This document shows positions 7,718-16,689 of a stretch of 39,014 nucleotides of DNA, piece by piece. Location: the NCBI GenBank assembly GCA_019694675.1, contig JAIBBK010000066.1, positions 1-39,014 of the forward strand, read 5' to 3'. How positions within the stretch are numbered: the stretch's first letter is position 1; each line of letters starts with the position of its first letter. Both the position numbers and the translations under genes were made by a program. The notes under the pieces are model-generated. The model saw nothing but the letters and a program-made list of their open reading frames with translations, searched no databases and was not told where the DNA came from. Source of the stretch: Ignavibacteria bacterium (lineage in GTDB: Bacteria > Bacteroidota > Ignavibacteria > Tepidaquicellales > Tepidaquicellaceae).

Positions 7718-10700
7718 TTACTTAAGCACAACCAGTTTCTGAACAACGGATCCTGCCTCATCGAGTCCGTCAAGACGGAGCTTGTAGATGTAAGTTCCGT
7801 TTGCAACGTAATCTCCGTCGCCGTCGCGGCCGTCCCATTCAACTGCATTTATGCCTGTGACAGCCGGCGCCCGAAGTTCTCTTATCATCCTGCCTCCTGA
7901 TGTGTAGATCCTGATCACGGCTTCGGCCGTTTCACTCAGTCCCGCAAGCTCAAACATGAAACTTGTCCTGTCTTTCATCGGATTGGGGAAATTGTAAACA
8001 TCCCCGAGCGCAAGTTCACTGCTTACCGTAACATCATACGAAACAGAATCAGAGTTGCCTTCTGCGGATTCGTAAAACACTGTCAGTTTGTTCATGCCGT
8101 TCCGGAAGACAGGAAAGAACCTGTCCGGATCCGCCGGCGTGTTTGCATTCCCGTTGAATATGTTGCCATTGCTCTTGTCTGCGGTCTCAGACTTAGCAAC
8201 ATTCAAATACAATTCACCGTTGATGCGAAGTGTGAACTTTCCCGTGCGGCTTCTGTCGAATGTGTTCTTGTCATAACCCGCGTACTCAACGCGGATCTCC
8301 GGCTTCGCGTTGATCTTCTCTCCGCCTCTCAGCAATACGCCGTCGCTGTAAACGGCAATGCTTCTTGAACCTCCCGGAAGCTGAAGCAACGGCTCGATCA
8401 TTACGGAATTGTTGTAAGTATGAAACTCCGTCTTGCCTCCGACCGGAACCGCATCAATAACGATCGGGATCCTGCCGTCTGCCCTGGCTCTGAAATAGGG
8501 GACAGAGAATTTGGACATCACTCTTGTAATGCTGTCAACCCTGACGGAAACATGCACAGTATCCGTGAAGAACAAATTGGACTGGGACACTGAGCCTTTA
8601 TAAAAATTCAACGCGAGCCCGTGAACATCCTGGTAGCCTACATTTGTAAGATTGAAATAGACCTTCATCTCCTTTCCCACTTCAGCTGTGGAATCACTTA
8701 CCGCAATGTCTTCTTTCAGTGCGATAATCTCTGCGGGAAGATCATGGCTTGCACTGATGCGGCCAAGAACCGATGACTCCTTTCCGAGTACAGTGTCAAT
8801 TGCAATCCTGCAGGTCAGGTCAATGCCGGGATATGTAAGAGCATTCACGGAACTGAGGTCCACGCCTTCATTGGTTGTAAGTCCGCTGAGCAAAAGGGCC
8901 TTACTGCCGGTCTGAGTGATGCCGTAAACATCAAACGAAACGCTTGAGTTGGGGACGATACTCTGCATCCATGAAAAGTTCTGCCATGACTCTGCCGGCC
9001 CTAAGATATTGCTTATTGTACCTGATGTCCTGAGGCATGTGGAGAAAACCGAACTCTGCGCATCCCTCCATCCTGCAGATGAAGTGTATTTGTAATATTG
9101 TTCGGATACATTTCCCGGCCCTGCGCCAAGATAACCGATGAAGCTCCATGTATCGAAGTATCCGAACTTGAACATGCTGTCTATCTTCGTGCTTCCGAAG
9201 CTCCTTATCTTTGCTTTGACCGTTTCCGTGAGCGGCTGAACAAGGCTGTAGTCAACGTAAGAAGCGTTCAGCGCCATCAGGTAATATGATGAATCAAAAG
9301 TGTTCAGGAAATTTGTTACGGAGTCCATGGAACCGCTGTTGAAAAGCTTGAAGCACTTGTGTTCAACGATCTGTCCGTTCAGTTTCTTCACCTTTGCCAT
9401 GTTCAATCCGGTGCTTCTTCCTCCGTCAATGTTAATGGCCTTGTCGTTCGCGAAGAAGTGTGAGATCTCTGCGCCGCTGCTGCCCATTGAACGCACATAG
9501 AGATTAAGCGGGTAACGGGTGAGTCCGATGCTTGTATCTGAAAGCGTGGCGTTGTAAAGGTCTTCCGCCGCAAACTGCTTCCTGCTGAACTTTCTGATGA
9601 TCACTTCAGGCGTATAAGAATCTGCAGTTTGTCTCAGGTCACGGCTTCCTGAATGATCTGCCATAGTTTGCGGTTTATAGGAGAAGCTCCATCCGCCGGT
9701 CCAACCGGTGCTGTCTCCGGATCTGACAGAATTCGTTCTCCAGAAGTAAACGACGTTCGTATCAGGCAGAGGAAGCACGGCATTGAACTTCGTAACCGGG
9801 CTTGCCGCGCTGTCAACGGCAAATGTCATGAGCAGGGGTGAACTGAATGACTGCGATGTATCAAGCTGTAAAAGTACTTTGACCGATGTTTCTCTGTTGA
9901 GAGGATTAAGTCCCGTCAGCTCAACAGTATTACCCGAAACCGCTTCCATGTCCACAGGCCTGAACTGGACAAAGGAATTGTTCCTCAGAGGGATGTCAAC
10001 ATTCAAGACATTATTGTCCTCGTTTTCATCATCAGCCCAGTTGTCCTTATCTATCTCAACGCGCACGGAGTAGTTTCTGACTGAATCAAGCCTGAAGCTG
10101 TATCGAACCGAATCGGAGAATTTGAATGCCCTCAGAACTGTGTCGTAGCCCTGAATCGCGGCATTGTCGGAATAGAGTGTGAATCCGATCTTGCAGGAAT
10201 CCGAATGCAGTCCGTAGTTGAACGGAAAAACTGTAAGCGTTACAGTCTGGCTTACTGACGGAGAATTATCGGAAAGCCTGTAGCCGTCAGAGCTTATGTG
10301 AAACTCCGGCCATTCGGGGAGGGAGAGCTTGAGCGCGGGATCACCGAGTAGTCCGTAGCAATTGAGAGTGTGCCTTGTAACAGAACCCACCGTGTCGTAA
10401 GAGATCCTCTCTTTGCCGTACTTGATAATGTCGCCGAGCCGCCTGAGTGTGTCATGAAACATACCGTAGTACAATTTGTCATGGAATTCATTGCCCGAAT
10501 ACACGAAGCCCCAGCCGGTAGTGCCGAGGAATCCAACTGAACCTTTATTGCTCATGGTCACAAACTTCTCACCGAAAATGCGAGCTGTATTGTCCGCGGT
10601 CTTGCCGGTATAGCATGTCATGCTCAGCACGAAAGGAAATTTGCCGTTGTTGTCAAGCGTTGAAGGTTCCTGCATTGCATCCTCCCAGTTCTGATAACCT

Positions 10701-12634
10701 GCATGCCCCTGAAAGTTTGTGATGAGAACGCCGTTGTTGATGTCTCTCCTCACAGAATCTTTGTAATTGTAAGTTACAGTTGTTGTGGTGTCAATCCTGA
10801 AGGCCTTATGCACATTGCCTGAGAACGGCGGCTGTAAAACGTAATTGTTTATTATCGGAGTTACGAGAGACTGATTGAACTGCTGTTCTTCGGATGTCCC
10901 TCCGCCCACAACAAACAGGTCATTCTTCATCCATGCTTCGGGAGGCCTGCTTTCGTATGCTATGATATTATCAACCATGGCCTGTGCCTCAGCGGTGGTG
11001 TAAACCGGAAGCCTTCCCACAGCAACTTTGTCGAGGTATGCAAAGGCGCCTATGCTGTAATTGGCAAAGTAGCTGTCGGAATTCGGGTATCCGTAAACGG
11101 GCACATAGTTCTTGTCATAAACAGTTGAAAGTGAATTCTTCTTCGGATCAAAAGTCCCTCTGCCGAAAAGGCAGAGATAAGAGAACCTGTCGCCGGGCCA
11201 TGTGTCGTATATGTTCTTGCAGAAGAGGCGGACGGCGGACGGATTTTCGATCCCGTAATTGAATACGTCGTAAATGTCACTCACCTTTGCTTTGAACACT
11301 CTGAAGCCGTCGTGAGAACTTCTGTACGAAGCGAGCTGAGATGCCTGAGACTCAAATACTGAATGGTAAACGATCACATAGTCCGCGCCGGTGGCCGAAG
11401 TGACAAGGTCGGGAACCTGCCTTTGAATGATCCTGAACGGTTTCTTGAGAACACTGCTGTTCAAGATCTCCAGCTTCGCATTGCTTCTTGCGGTAAATGT
11501 CAGCGTGTCAAATGAAGTTGAGTAATTCGTGAGTCTGTTGTAGTTCTTCACATCATAGAGAAAAAGCGGCGCATCCTGAAAGCCGCTGAGTCTGAACAAC
11601 CGTGCAGAAGTATCGGTGCCGCTGAGGTTTGCTGAGACCTTTGAAGACCTGAATCTGAATTTTGACGGCACCTGTATATCAACATAATCCAGATTCGTGT
11701 GGCCGTCATACCCGGCAACCGTGTAGAGTACAGACACTACGTTGACCGTGTCAGTCCTTAGTATGGAAGAGGAGAAGACAACAGTTGTATTAAATCTTGT
11801 GAAGTCATTCTTGTAAACGTCCGCTACAACATTGTTGTTTACCAGAACTCTTATTCTGTGCTCATTGAAGACTCCTGTATTGATGTCAGTCGGATAAGCA
11901 AAGAAATTAAGCGAGCAGTTCGTTGCAGTATCCGGAAGGTTCGGCGTTGAGAAGTTCTCTGTTAAGTAATATCCGTTATACATGTTTACCCAGTACCAGC
12001 CTTCGCCCTGAAACAGTTCATTATTAAAGTACCTGTAATCGTTGGCATTGGCTCTTTCACCCTGCGAATAGACTTTGTCTTTTTCAAAGTGGAATCTCTC
12101 CGTAAATACCGATGATGAGTACGGAACAGATGTTGTGTCGGCATAATCGGAATACCTTAATCCGTTATCCCCGCCCCAGTCAACCCAGTAGGCATTCGTG
12201 TCTGAATAGAAACTGTAATACTCATCTTTCTGGTAATAAGGGACATTGTCAACAGTGTATGTTTTAGTCATGCCCCCGTAATTGCGCTGGCCGTAGAAAT
12301 CAAAGAAATCCGGCGAGTCGAAGGTCCCGTCGCTTTCGCCCTCAAAATAAATGGGGATCTGAATGCCCTTGTTATAGAGCTTGACCGTCCTCGGATCTAT
12401 TGAGGTTGTATTTATCCCGGCATTGGTAAAGTCGGTTCTGCTGATCCTGTACATACCGTCATCCACAACAGAGAGCTTAAGATAGGTCTTGTTGGGAGTG
12501 ATCCAGTTGAAATTCTGGGACAGGGAGACCGATGGTGCAGTAACAACAAAAATCAACAGAAGAAGCAGATTGCATAAGGGGCATTTGACTTTGAGGGCCA
12601 GAATACTTCTATCTGGAATGACCGAGGACTTCAT
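7718..12634 (-). CDS. porU: PorU-like C25 (gingipain-family) cysteine peptidase, large
   Basis: The 1638-residue protein has a signal peptide ending near L-S-Q 40, preceded by a long n-region. The N-terminal beta part (N-W-I-T-P-N-K-T-Y-L-K-L, D-D-G-M-Y-R-I) is typical of PorU, the T9SS sortase that removes cargo C-terminal domains and attaches cargo to surface lipopolysaccharide. The C25 catalytic dyad is visible: H644 in N-F-Q-G-H-A-G-Y and C674 in L-S-M-T-C-Y-T-G. Behind it come CARDB-like beta domains and, from about 1544, a FlgD-like/T9SS C-terminal domain (N-F-P-N-P, D-G-R-D-G-D, end V-V-L-K). It is longer than Porphyromonas PorU (about 1150 residues), so it could also be a C25 cargo protease. 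No other por gene is in the window. AAAGGAG precedes the ATG. Confidence 0.78.
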   Translation of the reverse strand: MKSSVIPDRSILALKVKCPLCNLLLLLIFVVTAPSVSLSQNFNWITPNKTYLKLSVVDDGMYRISRTDFTNAGINTTSIDPRTVKLYNKGIQIPIYFEGESDGTFDSPDFFDFYGQRNYGGMTKTYTVDNVPYYQKDEYYSFYSDTNAYWVDWGGDNGLRYSDYADTTSVPYSSSVFTERFHFEKDKVYSQGERANANDYRYFNNELFQGEGWYWVNMYNGYYLTENFSTPNLPDTATNCSLNFFAYPTDINTGVFNEHRIRVLVNNNVVADVYKNDFTRFNTTVVFSSSILRTDTVNVVSVLYTVAGYDGHTNLDYVDIQVPSKFRFRSSKVSANLSGTDTSARLFRLSGFQDAPLFLYDVKNYNRLTNYSTSFDTLTFTARSNAKLEILNSSVLKKPFRIIQRQVPDLVTSATGADYVIVYHSVFESQASQLASYRSSHDGFRVFKAKVSDIYDVFNYGIENPSAVRLFCKNIYDTWPGDRFSYLCLFGRGTFDPKKNSLSTVYDKNYVPVYGYPNSDSYFANYSIGAFAYLDKVAVGRLPVYTTAEAQAMVDNIIAYESRPPEAWMKNDLFVVGGGTSEEQQFNQSLVTPIINNYVLQPPFSGNVHKAFRIDTTTTVTYNYKDSVRRDINNGVLITNFQGHAGYQNWEDAMQEPSTLDNNGKFPFVLSMTCYTGKTADNTARIFGEKFVTMSNKGSVGFLGTTGWGFVYSGNEFHDKLYYGMFHDTLRRLGDIIKYGKERISYDTVGSVTRHTLNCYGLLGDPALKLSLPEWPEFHISSDGYRLSDNSPSVSQTVTLTVFPFNYGLHSDSCKIGFTLYSDNAAIQGYDTVLRAFKFSDSVRYSFRLDSVRNYSVRVEIDKDNWADDENEDNNVLNVDIPLRNNSFVQFRPVDMEAVSGNTVELTGLNPLNRETSVKVLLQLDTSQSFSSPLLMTFAVDSAASPVTKFNAVLPLPDTNVVYFWRTNSVRSGDSTGWTGGWSFSYKPQTMADHSGSRDLRQTADSYTPEVIIRKFSRKQFAAEDLYNATLSDTSIGLTRYPLNLYVRSMGSSGAEISHFFANDKAINIDGGRSTGLNMAKVKKLNGQIVEHKCFKLFNSGSMDSVTNFLNTFDSSYYLMALNASYVDYSLVQPLTETVKAKIRSFGSTKIDSMFKFGYFDTWSFIGYLGAGPGNVSEQYYKYTSSAGWRDAQSSVFSTCLRTSGTISNILGPAESWQNFSWMQSIVPNSSVSFDVYGITQTGSKALLLSGLTTNEGVDLSSVNALTYPGIDLTCRIAIDTVLGKESSVLGRISASHDLPAEIIALKEDIAVSDSTAEVGKEMKVYFNLTNVGYQDVHGLALNFYKGSVSQSNLFFTDTVHVSVRVDSITRVMSKFSVPYFRARADGRIPIVIDAVPVGGKTEFHTYNNSVMIEPLLQLPGGSRSIAVYSDGVLLRGGEKINAKPEIRVEYAGYDKNTFDRSRTGKFTLRINGELYLNVAKSETADKSNGNIFNGNANTPADPDRFFPVFRNGMNKLTVFYESAEGNSDSVSYDVTVSSELALGDVYNFPNPMKDRTSFMFELAGLSETAEAVIRIYTSGGRMIRELRAPAVTGINAVEWDGRDGDGDYVANGTYIYKLRLDGLDEAGSVVQKLVVLK

Positions 12635-12703
12635 AATTTTCTCCTTTTACTAAAGTAGGATTTGTGAGATGAGCCTCGCAAATATCACACAGCACAATAA
12701 ATA

Positions 12704-12732
12704 AGGCAAGGGAGTTTCTCTCTCCCTTGCCT
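12704..12732 (-). terminator. Rho-independent terminator of the Cys-rich cargo gene
   Basis: An 11-bp perfect stem, AGGCAAGGGAG (12704-12714) and CTCCCTTGCCT (12722-12732), has a 7-nt loop. It is followed on the minus strand by TTATTTATT. It lies 41 bp beyond the stop of the gene ending at 12773 and upstream of the PorU-like gene, so the two are probably separate transcripts. Confidence 0.85.
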
Positions 12733-12772
12733 GCTCATTTTCGTTTAAGAAACACAGTCAGATGATTTCAGA

Positions 12773-13942
12773 TCACTTTACAATTACCATCTTCTTTGCA
12801 GTTACGAAACTGCCCGATTCGAGCTTGTAGAAATAGATACCGCTCGGCAGATTCGACCTGAAAGTGACGGTATAGAATCCCGCTTCCTTCGGTTCATTGA
12901 CAAGCACTGCAACTTCCTTTCCGGTATTGTCATAGATCTTTAGCGAAGCATTGCCGCTGACCGGAAGTCCGTAAACAATCGTGGTGGTGGGATTGAACGG
13001 ATTAGGATAGTTCTGTGCAAGCATGAATTCGGCAGGTACTCCCACTGCGGCTACGCCGTTCAGTTCAAAGTATTCATAGTTTCCGTTGAAATCTACCTGA
13101 CGCAATCTGTAGTCATATAGTCCGGTCTTCAGGTCCCTGTCTGTGTAAACGTACTCTGTCGGCGTGGTGGAGTTGCCCTTTCCTACAACAAACCCAAGTT
13201 CTTTCCAAATGCCGTCGCTGTATCTTTCAACGCGGAATCCGGAGTTGTTCCTTTCGCTTGAAGTCGTCCAGAAAAGATAAGCATCATTGCCTGTAACATT
13301 TACGCCGAATGTGCTTAGCTCAACAGGCAACGGTTTGTCGAATTCGATCCTGCAGATAGCCGAATTTGGTACTTCGCACGAGTCAATCGCTTCGAAAGTG
13401 ATTCTTTCGTTCAAGCATGTATCCCAGCAATTCTTGTAGATCGTGTCATGCCTTGCATCAAGACACACATACTTGAAATTCGGGTCATGTGTGCAGTTAT
13501 CTGCTTCATGCGGCCACATTGTTACCTTAATGACAGCCGAGTCAACATACATGCTGGTGTCATAGAGGGCTGGATAAATATATTCGAATGTGACCTTCTG
13601 GCAGATAGCATCATCCCAATTCCAATAAGGAGCCCTTAGTTTGACCTGATCGCTGTCGCTGGCAAAATGGTGTTCCCAGAATCCGACGTAAAACGTCAAG
13701 ACCCAAGGATTGCACGGATCAACGTGAATAATGTCGTTGGTTCCGCATTTCAGATTCTGATATACAATGCTTCCGTTTGCATATACGAGTTTGGCTGTGT
13801 AGTTTGTATTATCGGGATGCGGAAGAATGCCTCCGTTCGGAACATCGTCATCACACCATTGAGAAATGCCGGGCTGAGGAGCGAAGCCTATCAATGCCAA
13901 GGCTATAAGCAAGTTCACCATAAAGCCAAAGAGCTTTTTCAT
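12773..13942 (-). CDS. Cys-rich secreted protein with T9SS sorting domain
   Basis: The 389-residue protein has a signal peptide (about 1-28, G-I-S-Q). A novel N-terminal domain of about 175 residues carries many cysteines (motifs Q-W-C-D-D-D, K-C-G, D-P-C-N-P-W, D-N-C-T, V-C-L-D, N-C-W-D-T-C), suggesting several disulfides. After L-P-V-E-L-S-T-F comes the fibronectin-like linker and the T9SS type A tail (A-Q-N-Y-P-N-P-F-N-P, end M-V-I-V-K). The Cys-rich domain is not recognised. AAGGAG lies upstream of the ATG. A conspicuous leader (14065-14100) and a hairpin lie in the presumed 5' untranslated region. Confidence 0.88.
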   Translation of the reverse strand: MKKLFGFMVNLLIALALIGFAPQPGISQWCDDDVPNGGILPHPDNTNYTAKLVYANGSIVYQNLKCGTNDIIHVDPCNPWVLTFYVGFWEHHFASDSDQVKLRAPYWNWDDAICQKVTFEYIYPALYDTSMYVDSAVIKVTMWPHEADNCTHDPNFKYVCLDARHDTIYKNCWDTCLNERITFEAIDSCEVPNSAICRIEFDKPLPVELSTFGVNVTGNDAYLFWTTSSERNNSGFRVERYSDGIWKELGFVVGKGNSTTPTEYVYTDRDLKTGLYDYRLRQVDFNGNYEYFELNGVAAVGVPAEFMLAQNYPNPFNPTTTIVYGLPVSGNASLKIYDNTGKEVAVLVNEPKEAGFYTVTFRSNLPSGIYFYKLESGSFVTAKKMVIVK

Positions 13943-14064
13943 GGCTGATCTCCTTTTCTTAAAGTTGTCCGCTGTTTATGCGGAATAAATGAAGCACATA
14001 TCCGTATGCAAAGATTTTCAAACGGATAAGATCTTCTTTGGGGAAAATAATTACTGAGGTGAAA

Positions 14065-14085
14065 CTATGAATAGCATGGCTCCAT
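14065..14085 (-). promoter_or_regulatory. Possible six-residue leader peptide with strong ribosome site
   Basis: On the minus strand a perfect AAGGAGG (14094-14100) stands 8 nt before ATG 14085. The frame reads M-E-P-C-Y-S and stops. It is about 125 nt upstream of the Cys-rich cargo start, which has its own AAGGAG, and a 7-bp hairpin lies in between. The layout resembles a translated leader controlling a downstream hairpin. A chance match is quite possible. Confidence 0.25.
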
Positions 14086-14230
14086 ATTGGTTTCCTCCTT
14101 CACAAATATTTTTGGGGATTAAATAAACTAAGTTAAAGAACTCATCACTCGTTCCTCTTATTTGCCGCAATCTGCAAGCCATGAAAAATTAATTCAAATG
14201 CAGGACATAATTGAAACATGAGTTATTCAG

Positions 14231-14272
14231 TGTAGAATTTTTCTACAGAGCTGATGTGGAAATAGTCCACAT
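14231..14272 (-). terminator. Two adjacent stem-loops behind the metallophosphoesterase gene
   Basis: The stem-loops are TGTAGAA-TTT-TTCTACA (14231-14247) and ATGTGGA-AATAG-TCCACAT (14254-14272), each with perfect 7-bp arms. They lie 53-94 bp after the stop of the minus-strand gene at 14325. Neither has a proper T-tract, so a termination or mRNA-end role is inferred from position. Confidence 0.4.
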
Positions 14273-14324
14273 TCTGAAGCAGATGAATGGAGGCAGAGTC
14301 TCTGAATTCTGAAATTACAGAGAA

Positions 14325-16670
14325 CTACGGTGTGACGGCAGAAACAAAGTTGAATGAGTTATTGTCAACGATTGAGAGATCAAATGCATCCACGAAAGAG
14401 TCGCCGTTCAGGTCTTCAAGTACATTTCCGGATGCGAACAGAAATGCGCTGTTGTCAACAAGGCCGAAGTCTGCGGCATCTACAATGTCATCCTGATTCA
14501 CATCACCCGAATAGATGCAGTACTTTCCGCTTTTCAGCAGGAGGTTGTTTCCATATGCTTTCGAAGATGAGTCGGTGAAGCTATATGCCGCAAAACCCCC
14601 GCTGAATCTCCTGCCGGTTGAACTCCACGTTTCTATGGAGTTCTTGTGATTGATCACAATGTAGTAATCAGTTGCATTTGCGGCGTTAAAGAATGTCATC
14701 AGACTCGGTCCGCTGTTCCTCAGAAACGTCTTGACAGAATCTACAATTTCAAATGGCGCAGTTGTCTTCCGTAAGGTTACACTTACTATTTCTCCCGAAG
14801 TGGGATTAGGCGGCATATCAACGTAGCCTTCGATTGCGGCAGTCAGTTCAAGCGTCTTGAAACCTCTGTAAATGCTGTATGTATCAATCAACTGGCCCGT
14901 CATAGTGTAGAATCTCAGCTCCAGCTTTTCAGGAAATTCGAATCCTGCCATATATCCGAATTTGGAATTGTACCTTATTACACTGCCGGGAACTGCCGCG
15001 CCGAAAGGATGAATGCTCTTTCCTCCAAGTCCGTTAACAAAATAGGGAAGCCCGTCAATGCTGAGCCGTTCATAGTTGTGTTCGCTCCCGGAGATCACGG
15101 CGCTGGCGCCCCATTTCTTAAAAGGCCACCGCATGTACTCAGCGGGACCTGATGTAACTCCGGACGTGTAGGGAGGGTGATTGAAGTAAACGATGTTCCA
15201 TTCGCCGTCAGATTGTGCAAGCCTGTCTTTGAGCCACAATGCCTGCACAGAGTTTGAATCCGTTCCGTCAGGTTCATTCGGATCGCTGTCCAGGCAGAAG
15301 AATCTTATGTTGCCCTTTTTGAATTCGTAATATCTCTCATTACCGGGCAGTGTGAAGTAATTCAGGTACGGCGAAGCCCCGGATGTCATCCAGTCAACGC
15401 TTCCGAGCGCGGGGAAGAACCTGTTCACAGTATCGCTGCTTCCGAAATTACCGGTATAAGGATGAATGTATCTGCTGAAGTATCTGCCGATGTTGCTGTC
15501 AATTGTAGCCGAGCTTCCGGTTTCGTAATTGTTGTTGCCTGCGGTGATGACAAAATCCGGTTGCCAGCTGTGGACATAAGACGCCACTGCTGAAAGTCCG
15601 TTGCCTGCCGAACCGTAATCACCGATCACTGCAAATTTCTGCAGAGGGGCAAAGTTGTAGGGAAGGAGCTTATACACTCTGTCGCCGACCGCATATCCCG
15701 AAGAGAAGTTGTTCATGAATCTGAATCTGTTCACGAAGTAGCTCCATGGAAGCTGAGACCAGTTTGCACCTCCGTCTGTGGTCTTGTATGTCGGGCCCGT
15801 CCACCCGCCGATCCAGCCCGTACTGCTGTTGATGAATCCGATCCCTTCCTGATCATACACAAGAAAAGGATTTTCCTGCCAGGTGAATCCGCGGTCGGTT
15901 GTCTTCAGATAGTAAGACATTCCGCTGTGCCTTTCTATGCTTACAAAGCCGGTGTCCTTTGAAATGAAACTGATCTTCCAGCACCATTCCCCGGATCTGC
16001 CCGATCTGTAAACTCTCTGCCACGAGGCGCCTCCGTCGGATGTGATCAGTATTACGGCGTTTCCGTTCTGGTATGAGTTGATGTTGTAACCGCCGACAAC
16101 AATTCCCGAATCAGGTGACCAGAAATAACAGTCAACAAGCGTTCTGACAAGAGATGTATCCATTGGAATTGATGTCCAGTTAAGCCCAAGGTTTGTGGTC
16201 TTGATCACGTTTGCGGGAGCTGAATATCTTCCTACAGCGTAAGCCGTGCTTCCGTCAACGATAGAAACTCCGCATATTCCGTAAGGCCTTGGCTCGGGCA
16301 GTCCCACCTGTATCCAGTTTGCCCCGCCGTTGGAAGTCCGGTAAAGGGGGGAATTGAATCTCAGTGTTCCAAGCAGTCCGTTGAATGCATCGAAGAAACC
16401 GAGGCAACGATAATTCGCGTGAGGAAAATCAACGGATGTGTTGTTCAATGTCCAGTTGTTTCCGCCGTTGGTTGTCTTGTATATCTTGCCTGAATATTGC
16501 GCAATGTATCCGGTATTGATGTTCGGGAAGTGAACATCCTCAAACCTCTGCGATGAGGAATCAGGGAAAGGGGAATTGGGAAGCAGTTGCCATTCAAGCT
16601 GTTGTGAAATTATTTTACCCGGCAGTAAGAAGAGAAGTGCCGAATACAGCAAAACTGTTTTGAAGGGCAT
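14325..16670 (-). CDS. Beta-propeller / degenerate metallophosphoesterase / dockerin-like protein
   Basis: The 781-residue secreted protein has a signal peptide (about 1-23). Residues 25-335 form a Ycf48/BNR-type propeller (repeated K-T-T-N-G-G-N-N-W, T-S-D-G-G-A-S-W). Residues 345-600 follow the purple-acid-phosphatase-like fold seen in secreted metallophosphoesterases. Of its metal motifs, D351 and Y382 remain, but G-D-N-x-Y reads G-N379-N-N-Y, G-N-H-D reads G-S424-V425-D, and G-H-x-H reads G-S529-E-H. H498 is kept. Catalysis is therefore doubtful. The C-terminus has two dockerin-like calcium-loop repeats (D-V-N-Q-D-D-I-V-D, D-L-N-G-D-S-F-V-D) and no T9SS tail. It starts 19 bp after the SBBP gene, probably as a second cistron, with only a weak ribosome site. 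Confidence 0.85.
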   Translation of the reverse strand: MPFKTVLLYSALLFLLPGKIISQQLEWQLLPNSPFPDSSSQRFEDVHFPNINTGYIAQYSGKIYKTTNGGNNWTLNNTSVDFPHANYRCLGFFDAFNGLLGTLRFNSPLYRTSNGGANWIQVGLPEPRPYGICGVSIVDGSTAYAVGRYSAPANVIKTTNLGLNWTSIPMDTSLVRTLVDCYFWSPDSGIVVGGYNINSYQNGNAVILITSDGGASWQRVYRSGRSGEWCWKISFISKDTGFVSIERHSGMSYYLKTTDRGFTWQENPFLVYDQEGIGFINSSTGWIGGWTGPTYKTTDGGANWSQLPWSYFVNRFRFMNNFSSGYAVGDRVYKLLPYNFAPLQKFAVIGDYGSAGNGLSAVASYVHSWQPDFVITAGNNNYETGSSATIDSNIGRYFSRYIHPYTGNFGSSDTVNRFFPALGSVDWMTSGASPYLNYFTLPGNERYYEFKKGNIRFFCLDSDPNEPDGTDSNSVQALWLKDRLAQSDGEWNIVYFNHPPYTSGVTSGPAEYMRWPFKKWGASAVISGSEHNYERLSIDGLPYFVNGLGGKSIHPFGAAVPGSVIRYNSKFGYMAGFEFPEKLELRFYTMTGQLIDTYSIYRGFKTLELTAAIEGYVDMPPNPTSGEIVSVTLRKTTAPFEIVDSVKTFLRNSGPSLMTFFNAANATDYYIVINHKNSIETWSSTGRRFSGGFAAYSFTDSSSKAYGNNLLLKSGKYCIYSGDVNQDDIVDAADFGLVDNSAFLFASGNVLEDLNGDSFVDAFDLSIVDNNSFNFVSAVTP

Positions 16671-16689
16671 GTTCAGGACGTGTCCGGAG

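Larger units (their letters stand above)
13943..14324. other. Intergenic region with leader ORF and hairpins
   Basis: No full gene is present. The stretch holds the presumed 5' untranslated region of the Cys-rich cargo gene. That includes a hairpin, TATCCGT (13999-14005) with ACGGATA (14022-14028), and a six-codon leader at 14065-14085. It also holds two consecutive stem-loops behind the metallophosphoesterase gene (14231-14272). All face the minus strand. Confidence 0.55.
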
